A DNA stretch of 11,498 nucleotides from an uncultured Oscillospiraceae bacterium (lineage in GTDB: Bacteria; Bacillota; Clostridia; Oscillospirales; Oscillospiraceae), in assembly GCA_944385455.1 (NCBI GenBank), contig CALWXI010000157.1:1-11498 (forward strand), in the 5' to 3' direction. Numbering within the stretch: position 1 is the first letter of the stretch; the number at the start of each line of letters is the position of its first letter. The translations under genes were made by a program, and so were the position numbers. The notes under the pieces are model-generated. The model saw nothing but the letters and a program-made list of their open reading frames with translations. It did not search any database and had not been told where the DNA came from. Of the stretch, positions 1 through 6,061 are shown in pieces.

Positions 1-500
1 ACGTTCAGCGTGGTGGCGCCGGCGGCCACGGCGTTGGTGTAGCACTGGGCCAGGAAGGCGCGGTCGGAGCGGGAGGCGTCCTCGGCGGAGAACTCAATAT
101 CCTCGCAGAAGCTCTTGGCATAGGCCACCATCTCGCTGATGCGCTGGAGCACCTGCTCACGGGTCATCTTCAGCTTATACTCCATGTGGATGTCACTGGT
201 GGCCAGGAACACGTGAATACGGGGGTGCTTGGCTTCCTTCACCGCGTCCCAGGCGGCGTCGATGTCGCCTTTGGTACAGCGGGCCAGGCTGGCCACCGTG
301 CAGTTCGTCACCGCGGCAGCGATGGTCTTGACGCTCTTGTGATCCATGGGAGAAGCGATGGCGAAGCCCGCCTCGATGACGTCCACGCCCAGAGCCTCCA
401 GCTGACGGGCCATTTCGATCTTTTCGGACAGGTTCATGCTGCAGCCGGGAGATTGCTCGCCGTCCCGCAGCGTGGTATCAAAAATTCGGATGCGCTTCAT
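1..500 (-). CDS. leuA: 2-isopropylmalate synthase, N-terminal part (cut by window edge)
   Basis: This enzyme condenses acetyl-CoA with 2-oxoisovalerate to give 2-isopropylmalate, the committed step of leucine synthesis, in the cytoplasm. About 166 residues are visible. The family signature DTTLRDGEQSPG lies at residues 8-19. It is followed by the TIM-barrel strand GVDVIEAGF and by HVFLATSDIHMEYKL, both typical of LeuA. The later HxH metal site and the regulatory domain lie beyond position 1. The ATG at 498-500 is chosen because an AGGAGGT sits 8 nt upstream (509-515) and the protein begins right at the signature, as in LeuA proteins. The gene follows a T-box leader (545-838) and its own promoter, so leucine-tRNA charging probably controls it. 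A homocitrate or citramalate synthase is a less likely alternative; the T-box specifier favours LeuA. Confidence 0.93.
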   Translation of the reverse strand, partial: MKRIRIFDTTLRDGEQSPGCSMNLSEKIEMARQLEALGVDVIEAGFAIASPMDHKSVKTIAAAVTNCTVASLARCTKGDIDAAWDAVKEAKHPRIHVFLATSDIHMEYKLKMTREQVLQRISEMVAYAKSFCEDIEFSAEDASRSDRAFLAQCYTNAVAAGATTLN

Positions 501-543
501 CGTTCTTTACCTCCTGCAAATCGTCAATTTCCGTTCCGGGCAA

Positions 544-838
544 CAAAAAAAGCCTCCGCCTCTTCCTTTTTGAAGAGACGAAAGCTGTGCTTCCGCGGTA
601 CCACTCTCATTGGCAGAAATCTGCCCGCTTCCGGCATCGGTCCGGCGCTGCCGGACGAATCCCGCCTCTTTGGTAACGGTGAGGAAACCCGTTTCCGCCT
701 AAACCTGCCGTCTCAGCGGAAATACTCAAGGGCCAGTGACATCCTTCCGCTGTGCATTGCCTCGCAGCACCCGGCAACTCTCTGAAGCGTCCCGGAAAGA
801 CTTTCTCCCTGTCATCGTATCTGGTTTTTTTGTTGTTG
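544..838 (-). promoter_or_regulatory. T-box riboswitch leader of leuA, probable leucine (CUG) specifier
   Basis: Read on the minus strand, the leader contains the conserved T-box element AGAGTGGTACCGCGG (593-607), which forms the antiterminator bulge that pairs with the tRNA NCCA end. Upstream is a stem I-like region with the AGAGAG bulge motif and a distal hairpin TTGCC...GGCAA around a TGCTGCGA loop. A GTCCGGC/GCCGGAC hairpin lies near 638-655 in the stem III region. The most likely specifier is CTG (734-736), in the context CACTGGCCCTTGAG on the 3' side of stem I. CTG encodes leucine, which matches the downstream gene. The base facing the discriminator in TGGT would pair with A73, consistent with tRNA-Leu. 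Uncharged tRNA should stabilise the antiterminator and allow leuA transcription. The T-box call is firm. The specifier was assigned by hand folding and could be off by one or two bases. Confidence 0.93.
545..586 (-). terminator. Intrinsic terminator of the leuA T-box
   Basis: On the minus strand a 15-bp stem (arms 572-586 and 551-565, several G-U pairs, 6-nt loop) is followed by seven T residues (545-551). It begins just after the T-box element, as expected for mutually exclusive terminator and antiterminator folds. Confidence 0.9.
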
Positions 839-844
839 ATTTAT

Positions 845-873
845 AAAATACAGGACGCCGTGCCGTTTGTCAA
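845..873 (-). promoter_or_regulatory. Sigma-A promoter for the leuA T-box transcript
   Basis: A consensus -35 TTGACA (868-873) is separated by 17 bp from TATTTT (845-850). Transcription would start near 838, just before the T-box stem I. The -35 is perfect; the -10 matches 4 of 6 positions. Confidence 0.75.
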
Positions 874-888
874 GCAGGAATTTTCCGC

Positions 889-924
889 GGGACAGGTCCC
901 GGGATCTTTTCCAAGACCTGCCCC
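889..924 (-). other. Inverted repeat just after ppk1
   Basis: Arms 915-924 and 889-898 form a 10-bp stem with one G-T pair and a 16-nt loop, starting 13 nt after the ppk1 stop. No T-run follows on the minus strand, so it is not a canonical intrinsic terminator. It may be a 3'-end-stabilising hairpin or a weak terminator of the ppx-ppk1 transcript before the leuA promoter. Confidence 0.4.
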
Positions 925-936
925 GTTTCTTTTTCT

Positions 937-3009
937 TCACGTTTTCCGCCGCAGCAGGTGCTCCAGCCAGCTGCTCCCGGACGGCGTCCGAGTAGGCGCC
1001 AGCCGGATGGGATGCTCCAAATAATACGACTGCACCGACGCCTGTCCGCCGCCCGCCGGAGTGTAGCTGCCGTCCGGCAGCAGCCGGCGGGCCTGAGCAT
1101 CGTCGGCCAGAATCCGCTCCAGATATCCGCACAGGAAGTCCCTGAGCTCCCGGCTTTCCACCGGACAGGCCGTTTCCACCCGCCGCTCCTGGTTGCGGGT
1201 CATGATATCCGCCGAGGAAAGATAGACCTGGCGCAGCTCCCCCTGACCGAAGCTGTAGATCCTGGAATGCTCCAGGAACCGCCCCACGATGCTGGTGACG
1301 GTGATGTTGTCCGTTTTTCCCGGGATCCCCGGCACCAGGCAGCAGATGCCGCGGACGATCAGATCCACCCGGACCCCGGCCTGAGAGGCCTGTGCCAGCT
1401 TGTCGATGAGCTCCCGCTCCGTCACGGCGTTGGTTTTGAGGATGATGCGGCCCCGGGGCCCCCGGGCGATCTCTCCGTCGATGAGCCGCAGCAGCGTGGG
1501 CTTCAGGGAAACCGGCGCCACCAGGAGCTTTTGATAGCTTCCCCGCAGATCCCCTACCAGCAGATTGCGGAAAAATGCCGCCGCGTCCTCCCCCAGGGTC
1601 TTGTCCGCACTCATGAGGCAAAAGTCGGTATAACGCCCGGCGGTGCGCTCGTTGTAATTGCCGGTGCCCACCTGGGTGATGTACGAAAATCCGCTGCGCT
1701 CCTGCCGGGTCACCACACACAGCTTGGCATGGCACTTGTACTCCGGGGGACCGTACAGGATGCGGCACCCCGCCTCCTCCAGCTCCCCGGCCCAGGTAAT
1801 GTTGCGCTGCTCGTCGAACCTGGCCCGCAGTTCCACCAACACCGTCACGGCCTTCCCGTTCTCCGCCGCCGCGCACAGATGCTTGATGACGGCGGATTTC
1901 TCCGCCAGGCGGTAGACCGTCATCTGAATGGAGACCACCTTGGGGTCCGCCGCGGCCTCCTTCAAAAGCGTCAGAAAGGGATCCATGCTGTGATAGGGGT
2001 AAAACAGCAGCACATCCCGCTGACGGATCTGCCGCCACATGGGCACATCCCGCCGCAGGTACTCCGGCCAGGCGGGACTGTGGGGCGGATAGCACAGCCC
2101 CGGCTCCGCCGGAAGCGCATGGAGATAGCCCAAGTCCAGGGGGCAGTCCGACACAAAGCTCTGCGCCTGCTCCAGCCGCAGCCGCTCCAGCAGCGCCGCC
2201 CGCAAACCCGGTGCACGGCCCTGGAGCTCCAGCCGCACCGGGGCCAGCCGCTCCCGCTTGCGCAGCAGGCGGCGCATGCCGGTGCGCTGGTCTTCCCGGT
2301 CAAAGTAACCATCATAGAGGATGTCCGCGCTGCGGGTCACCCGCACCGCCGCCCGCTCCTCCACGGTGTAGAGCTTGAAGATCCGCTCCAGCTTGTGCAG
2401 CAGGATGGTCTCCGTCCGCACAAAGGTGCCGGCCCCCGGCAGCGGTATCACCGGCGGAATCCCCTCCGGTACCCCCACCACACCCAGCAGGCGATGCTTG
2501 CCGTCCCGCAGCAGCGCCGCAGCATACAGGGCCTTGTTCTTCAAATGGGGAAAGGGATGACTGGCGTCAATGATCTGCGGGATCAGCACCGGCCGGATGT
2601 TCTCCCGGTAGTACCGGCGGACGAACGCCCGCTCTTCTCCCCGCAGCTCTCCATAAGGCACGTCCCGCAGTCCATAGGCTGCCAGTTCGCCGGACAGCTG
2701 GGCATACACCTTGTCCCGGCGGCGCATCAGCGCCTCCGTCTCCCGGAAGATAGCCCCCAGCTGCTGATCCGGCGTGCGGCCGCCCTTGTTGTCCCGGCTC
2801 TCCGGGTCTGTCAGGCGGAGGTCGCACAGTCCCCCCACCCGCACCATGAAAAACTCATCCAGATTGCTGGAGAAAATGGCCAGGAACCGGGCTCGTTCCA
2901 CAGGCGGCACCGACGGCGCCTCCGCCTCCTCCAGCACCCGCCGGTCGAACTGCAGCCAGCTCAGCTCCCGGTCCTGGGTATAGCTCAGATCCCAAGCAGG
3001 CGATGACAC
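937..3009 (-). CDS. ppk1: Polyphosphate kinase 1
   Basis: PPK1 reversibly moves the gamma phosphate of ATP onto a growing inorganic polyphosphate chain. The 690-residue product has the usual family length and order: an N-terminal helical domain (YTQDRELSWLQFDRRVLEEA, then SSNLDEFFMVRVGG), a head domain, and two phospholipase-D-like C-terminal domains. The autophosphorylated histidine is His427 in YKCHAKLCVV. The second catalytic histidine is His581 in FLEHSRIYSFG. Both match the two essential histidines of the E. coli enzyme in position and context. I chose the GTG at 3007-3009 because GGGAGGGG (3015-3022) sits 5 nt upstream and the product then begins at the family start. An in-frame ATG at 3060 would add 17 residues that do not look like PPK1. 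The start lies inside ppx, a 25-nt overlap, implying translational coupling. Confidence 0.95.
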   Translation of the reverse strand: MSSPAWDLSYTQDRELSWLQFDRRVLEEAEAPSVPPVERARFLAIFSSNLDEFFMVRVGGLCDLRLTDPESRDNKGGRTPDQQLGAIFRETEALMRRRDKVYAQLSGELAAYGLRDVPYGELRGEERAFVRRYYRENIRPVLIPQIIDASHPFPHLKNKALYAAALLRDGKHRLLGVVGVPEGIPPVIPLPGAGTFVRTETILLHKLERIFKLYTVEERAAVRVTRSADILYDGYFDREDQRTGMRRLLRKRERLAPVRLELQGRAPGLRAALLERLRLEQAQSFVSDCPLDLGYLHALPAEPGLCYPPHSPAWPEYLRRDVPMWRQIRQRDVLLFYPYHSMDPFLTLLKEAAADPKVVSIQMTVYRLAEKSAVIKHLCAAAENGKAVTVLVELRARFDEQRNITWAGELEEAGCRILYGPPEYKCHAKLCVVTRQERSGFSYITQVGTGNYNERTAGRYTDFCLMSADKTLGEDAAAFFRNLLVGDLRGSYQKLLVAPVSLKPTLLRLIDGEIARGPRGRIILKTNAVTERELIDKLAQASQAGVRVDLIVRGICCLVPGIPGKTDNITVTSIVGRFLEHSRIYSFGQGELRQVYLSSADIMTRNQERRVETACPVESRELRDFLCGYLERILADDAQARRLLPDGSYTPAGGGQASVQSYYLEHPIRLAPTRTPSGSSWLEHLLRRKT

Positions 3010-3884
3010 AAATACCCCTCCCTGACGCCGCAGCGGCTGACATACAGCTCCCCGCCGCACAGCGCCTTACATACTGCGTCCATCAAAATGATCCCCGGCA
3101 GAATCGTGTGCAGCCGGTCGGGGCAGGCGTCCAGAATCAGCCTCCGGGCCTGGCCGTCCCGCCGCAGCAGCAGCTCCCGCAGGCGGTGGAGCTCCGCAGG
3201 GGCGATCCGCCGCTCCGTCTCCGCCGCCCCGCGCCAGGCGTTGGCGATTTTCAGAACCGCCCGGGCGGTGCCCCCCACGCCGCACACCGTCTCCGCTTTT
3301 TTCTGGGGAAGATTCGCCTGCGCCAGGGCTTTTTTTACCGCTCTTTCCAGCTGTTCGATCTCCTCGCGCCGGGGCCACACCCGCCGGACATAACGGCTGA
3401 ACAGGTTCAAGGACCCCACCGGCAGGCTCTGCGCCCGAAGGATCTGTCCCTGCCGCACCTCCACCAGCTCCGTGCTGCCGCCGCCGATGTCGAACATGGC
3501 GCCGTCCCGCAGGTCCAGGGTCCGCAGGGCGCCATAGTAGCCCAGCTCCGCCTCCATATCTCCTGGCACCACGTCCACCTCCAGGCCGCACGCCTTCCGG
3601 ATGACAGCCAGAGCCTCCTCGGTATTGCGGATGTTTCGCAGGGAAGCCGTGGCGAATACGTGGACCCGCTCCAGCCCGACCAGACGCGCCAGGCGCTGGA
3701 AATGCGTCAGTGCCTGACAGGCCCGATGGATTCCCGCCTGAGAGAGCACCCCGTCCTCCACGCAGCCGGCCAGCCCCGCCATTTCCTTTTCAGAAAACAG
3801 CAGCTCGAAGGTTCCGCCGGGCCGCGTGTCGTACACCGACAGACGTATCGTATTGGACCCCAGGTCCACAACGGCGTATTGCAT
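2985..3884 (-). CDS. ppx: Exopolyphosphatase, Ppx/GppA family (short form)
   Basis: This family has the actin/Hsp70-like ATPase fold and removes terminal phosphates from polyphosphate or from pppGpp. The 299-residue protein shows the first phosphate-binding motif DLGSNTIRL (residues 7-15), the ATASLRNIRN segment, the catalytic-glutamate region GDMEAELGYYG and the second phosphate motif DIGGGSTEL (from Asp132). A GVGGTARA glycine loop follows. It corresponds to the two-domain core and lacks the C-terminal HD-like extension of longer enzymes such as E. coli Ppx. The ATG at 3884 follows a G-rich site (3891-3896). It is the first gene of a ppx-ppk1 operon, so one transcript would carry both making and breaking of polyphosphate. 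The GppA activity cannot be excluded from sequence, but the ppk1 linkage favours polyphosphate as the substrate. Confidence 0.9.
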   Translation of the reverse strand: MQYAVVDLGSNTIRLSVYDTRPGGTFELLFSEKEMAGLAGCVEDGVLSQAGIHRACQALTHFQRLARLVGLERVHVFATASLRNIRNTEEALAVIRKACGLEVDVVPGDMEAELGYYGALRTLDLRDGAMFDIGGGSTELVEVRQGQILRAQSLPVGSLNLFSRYVRRVWPRREEIEQLERAVKKALAQANLPQKKAETVCGVGGTARAVLKIANAWRGAAETERRIAPAELHRLRELLLRRDGQARRLILDACPDRLHTILPGIILMDAVCKALCGGELYVSRCGVREGYLCHRLLGI

Positions 3885-3938
3885 TCGTTTCCCCCCGTAT
3901 GATGGCGTTCTTTGTTAGTGTGCCGCATTTTCTGTAAA

Positions 3939-3961
3939 ATCCGATAGCATTCTTTTGTCAA
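3939..3961 (-). promoter_or_regulatory. Candidate promoter for ppx-ppk1
   Basis: A perfect -35 TTGACA (3956-3961) lies between the upstream terminator and ppx. At 17-bp spacing the -10 would be TTTACA, a weak match (3 of 6). Its placement supports a transcript start near 3930, about 45 nt before ppx. The weak -10 may indicate activator dependence or another sigma factor. Confidence 0.5.
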
Positions 3962-3987
3962 ATCCCGGGGAAATCCGGCGGCAGGAC

Positions 3988-4014
3988 AAAAAAACCGGCG
4001 ACATCTGTCGCCGG
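3988..4014 (-). terminator. Intrinsic terminator after the lipoprotein gene
   Basis: On the minus strand the stem CCGGCGAC/GTCGCCGG (8 bp, 4-nt loop) is followed by a run of seven to eight T residues. It lies 28 nt past the lipoprotein stop and separates that gene from ppx. Confidence 0.9.
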
Positions 4015-4041
4015 GAAACCGCTGCGGGGCGCTGCGCCCGC

Positions 4042-4629
4042 TCAATATACAGTTTTGAAATCCGTGAACACCCACCGATCCCCGGTGTAGACATAGGGGA
4101 AAGACCAGCTCTCCAGCCCCGTCACCGTCACGCCGTCTTGATCCAGCAGGTCCACTGTCACATTGACCCGGTAGCTGCCCGCCTCCGCCGATTCGATTTC
4201 AATCTGGACGGAGCCCTTGTCCGGGTCCGGGAGACGCCCCCGCCCGGTGACATACAGCACTCCTTCGATCTCCCGGTATGTGGGCGGGCCTCCGGAGAGC
4301 AGCCGCTCCGTCAGCTCCGGGGAAAACACACTGTTGAGATATGCCCGCAGGTCCTCCAGCTCTTCCATGCCCTCCGCCTTCACCTTGCGGTACACCGTGC
4401 CGTCCACCGTCACGTACTCCCCGCTGTCCGGCAGCGGCTCCAGAGTGAACCAATCGTAGGCCGCGGCAGCCCGCTGGTAGGCCGAGAGGATCTCTTCCTG
4501 GGAGATCCGGGGAGCCTCCCCCGCATCGGGCTCCTCCGGCCGCGCAGGCGCCGTCTCCTGCATTCCGCCGGCTCCGCAGCCGCACAGCAGCATCATCAGC
4601 AGCATCGGCCATATCCACGCCCGCTTCAT
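4042..4629 (-). CDS. Putative secreted lipoprotein, IseA-like layout
   Basis: The 195-residue protein starts with a short lipoprotein signal: MKRAW, a hydrophobic stretch, then the lipobox Leu15-Cys16-Gly17-Cys18. It should be lipidated on Cys18 and held on the outer face of the membrane. A Pro/Glu-rich linker (about 24-42) leads to a soluble domain with segments such as EYVTVDGTVYRKVK, LRAYLNSVFSPELTERLL and GVLYVTGRGR, ending in a strand-rich C-terminal part (SYRVNVTVDLLDQDG, DRWVFTDFKTVY). This order resembles IseA-type DL-endopeptidase inhibitors, which bind cell-wall hydrolases. That is inference from layout only; a DUF-type lipoprotein of unknown role is equally possible. The ATG at 4629 has a GAGGGGGGA site just upstream. 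The gene is monocistronic, with a terminator on each side (3988-4014 and 4752-4786). I saw no convincing promoter in 4630-4750. Confidence 0.85.
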   Translation of the reverse strand: MKRAWIWPMLLMMLLCGCGAGGMQETAPARPEEPDAGEAPRISQEEILSAYQRAAAAYDWFTLEPLPDSGEYVTVDGTVYRKVKAEGMEELEDLRAYLNSVFSPELTERLLSGGPPTYREIEGVLYVTGRGRLPDPDKGSVQIEIESAEAGSYRVNVTVDLLDQDGVTVTGLESWSFPYVYTGDRWVFTDFKTVY

Positions 4630-4751
4630 TGCGATCCCCCCTCACGCCGGCCCGTAAAGGTCGGCCTTTTCCCGCTTTCAGCGTATCACAATTTTGAGGA
4701 AAAAGCTATGGGGGTTCGACATATTTTTCCTATTTTTGCAGGTCTCGCCCT

Positions 4752-4786
4752 AAAAAGAAAAAAGCCCACGCCTTCAGGCGCGGCTT
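4752..4786 (-). terminator. Intrinsic terminator after the 26-residue peptide gene
   Basis: The minus-strand stem AAGCCGCGCC/GGCGTGGGCTT (10 bp with one bulged G, TGAA loop; arms 4777-4786 and 4762-4772) is followed by TTTTTTCTTTTT. It begins 28 nt after the peptide stop codon. Confidence 0.9.
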
Positions 4787-4813
4787 CCTTGTTCCGATAT
4801 GTTCTCTGCTCTC

Positions 4814-4894
4814 TCAGCGCTCACTGCAGCACCAGGCGTCATCAGCGAAGATCAGATCGTCCACATCCCGCGCGGACAGCCTCCGCAATTCCAT
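4814..4894 (-). CDS. 26-residue peptide of unknown function
   Basis: I do not recognise this peptide. It begins MELRRLSARD, has an acidic centre (DVDD and ADD flanking LIF) and ends AWCCSER, with an adjacent cysteine pair four residues from the C terminus. There is no signal peptide or membrane segment. The case that it is a gene rests on its signals. AAAGGAGGTG sits upstream with a 7-nt spacing from AGGAGG (4902-4907) to the ATG. An extended -10 promoter (4928-4956) places the transcript start about 25 nt before the ATG. A strong intrinsic terminator follows at once (4752-4786). The transcript would be only about 170 nt. Possible roles are a modified-peptide precursor, a small regulatory or metal/redox peptide, or a leader peptide for attenuation of the downstream lipoprotein gene. 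The sequence does not choose between these. Confidence 0.72.
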   Translation of the reverse strand: MELRRLSARDVDDLIFADDAWCCSER

Positions 4895-4927
4895 ACACAC
4901 ACCTCCTTTTCGGTTATCGTTGCACAC

Positions 4928-4956
4928 AGTATATCACCCCGTGCAGCGCTTTTCAA
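4928..4956 (-). promoter_or_regulatory. Extended -10 promoter of the 26-residue peptide gene
   Basis: TTGAAA (4951-4956), 17-bp spacer, TGATATACT with the -10 hexamer TATACT (4928-4933). An A-rich run upstream of the -35 (near 4971-4978) could act as an UP element. This is among the strongest-looking promoters in the window, implying high expression unless repressed. Confidence 0.85.
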
Positions 4957-5113
4957 GCGGACTTCCGGCGTTTTTTATGAAGTTTCTGTTAAATATTTGT
5001 ATAAATCACCAATTTTTTCTGTGTCGTGGGCAAAATGACCGGAAGGATCCGTATTTCCCCCGCCCGGGAGGCGTTCTTTGTCTATTTTTTCTCTCGCTCC
5101 GCCTCTCCAGCTA

Positions 5114-5122
5114 TGTTATAAT
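5114..5122 (+). promoter_or_regulatory. Extended -10 promoter of the metallophosphoesterase-mnmG-murT operon
   Basis: TGTTATAAT gives a perfect -10 hexamer (5117-5122) with a TGn extension. No good -35 lies 16-18 bp upstream (TCGCTC at 5094-5099), which is common for extended -10 promoters. The start would be near 5129, leaving a leader of about 70 nt. The rest of 4957-5113 is an AT-rich stretch followed by GC-rich sequence in which I see no gene. Confidence 0.75.
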
Positions 5123-5152
5123 GACCTGCAGATTTTTGAAGCGAAACATTTT

Positions 5153-5170
5153 CCGCGCCTGCAGGCGCGG
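5153..5170 (+). repeat. 18-bp perfect palindrome in the operon leader
   Basis: CCGCGCCTGCAGGCGCGG is a perfect palindrome that would form a 7-bp hairpin with a TGCA loop in the leader RNA, followed by CTTTTCC. It could be a weak attenuator hairpin, an operator for a dimeric regulator, or an RNA-stability element. Its 3' half and flank nearly repeat the stem of the terminator at 4762-4786 (CGCCTTCAGGCGCGGCTT versus CGCCTGCAGGCGCGGCTT). Confidence 0.6.
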
Positions 5171-5200
5171 CTTTTCCGGCGAAGGAGGCCGTTTTTTCAC

Positions 5201-6061
5201 ATGAGAAAACACCGTCGTCCCCGCCGCGCGGCGCGGGCAGCCCTTGTTCTGGCACTGTGCGCAGCGCTGGTACTGTTCATCCACTGGAGCAATTCCGCCC
5301 TTCAGGTCACAACTGCCGACGCCGTCCTCTCCGGCCTGCCGGAGGGCTTTGACGGATGCCGGGTGGTGGTGCTGGGAGATCTGCACACCGCTGTCTTCGG
5401 ACCGGACAATGAAGCCCTGCTCCGGACCGTTGGGGAACAGGACCCGGCATATATTTTCCTGGTGGGCGACCTGCTGGACTGCCGCCGGCCCGTGCCGGAC
5501 GGGTATGTGGAGACGGTGGCGGGCGGTCTGGCCTCCATCGCACCCACCTACTATGTCACCGGCAACCACGAATGGGCCCTGGGCGGCGTGCCCGCCCTGA
5601 AAAAGGCCTTGTCGGACAGCGGGGTAAGCGTGCTGTCCAACACCTTTGTGCCACTGACCCGGAACGGAGACACCCTGGTGCTGGCCGGCATCGACGATCC
5701 CAACGGCTACGCCGACCAAAAGCCCCCGGAGGCCGTGGCGCAGGAGGTGTCCGAAGCCTGGGGCGACGGTTTCTGGATGCTGCTGGCCCACCGCAACGAC
5801 CTCTTTCCCCACCATTACAGCCTGCTGGGAGCGGATCTGGTGATCTCCGGCCACGGTCACGGCGGATTGATCCGTCTGCCTTTCACCGACGGCCTGATCT
5901 CCACGGATCACACCCTGTTCCCCTCCTATACCGCGGGGCTTTACGAGAAAAACGGCTCCACACTGTTTGTCACCCGTGGACTGGGCAATTCCGGTCCTTC
6001 CTTCCGGCTGTTCAACCGCCCGGAGATCGCCGTTTTGACACTGCATCGAGGTAACGCATGA
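5201..6061 (+). CDS. Membrane-anchored metallophosphoesterase (YkuE/YaeI-like)
   Basis: The protein is a calcineurin-type phosphoesterase of 286 residues. A basic N terminus (MRKHRRPRRAAR) and one hydrophobic segment (about residues 12-30) anchor it with the catalytic domain outside. The dinuclear metal-site motifs appear in order: GDLH with Asp60 and His62, GDLLD with Asp90, GNHEW with Asn122 and His123, LAHRND, and GHGHGG with His218 and His220. This set matches YkuE and YaeI (LpxG-like) enzymes; its substrate is unknown, possibly a cell-envelope phosphodiester. The ATG at 5201 is chosen over an in-frame start at 5078 because the promoter -10 lies between them, so the longer form could not be made from that transcript. 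The AAGGAGG at 5181-5187 is about 13 nt upstream, a slightly long spacing. The stop overlaps mnmG (ATGA), indicating coupled translation. Confidence 0.9.
   Translation: MRKHRRPRRAARAALVLALCAALVLFIHWSNSALQVTTADAVLSGLPEGFDGCRVVVLGDLHTAVFGPDNEALLRTVGEQDPAYIFLVGDLLDCRRPVPDGYVETVAGGLASIAPTYYVTGNHEWALGGVPALKKALSDSGVSVLSNTFVPLTRNGDTLVLAGIDDPNGYADQKPPEAVAQEVSEAWGDGFWMLLAHRNDLFPHHYSLLGADLVISGHGHGGLIRLPFTDGLISTDHTLFPSYTAGLYEKNGSTLFVTRGLGNSGPSFRLFNRPEIAVLTLHRGNA

Noticed and set aside
186..785. A 199-codon plus-strand frame running through leuA and the T-box
   Set aside because: It runs antisense across the leuA coding region and its structured leader, and no initiation signals were seen.
958..3006. 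A 682-codon plus-strand open frame opposite ppk1
   Set aside because: It is exactly antisense to a convincing PPK1. Its residues are rich in Pro, Arg, Gln and His, as expected from the reverse frame of GC-biased codons, and no domain motif or ribosome binding site is visible.
3003..3902. A 299-codon plus-strand open frame opposite ppx
   Set aside because: It mirrors the ppx gene, has low-complexity shadow composition and shows no recognisable motif.
4957..5113. Possible small plus-strand genes in the AT-rich divergent region
   Set aside because: The short open frames here lack ribosome binding sites and overlap promoters, so no gene is supported.
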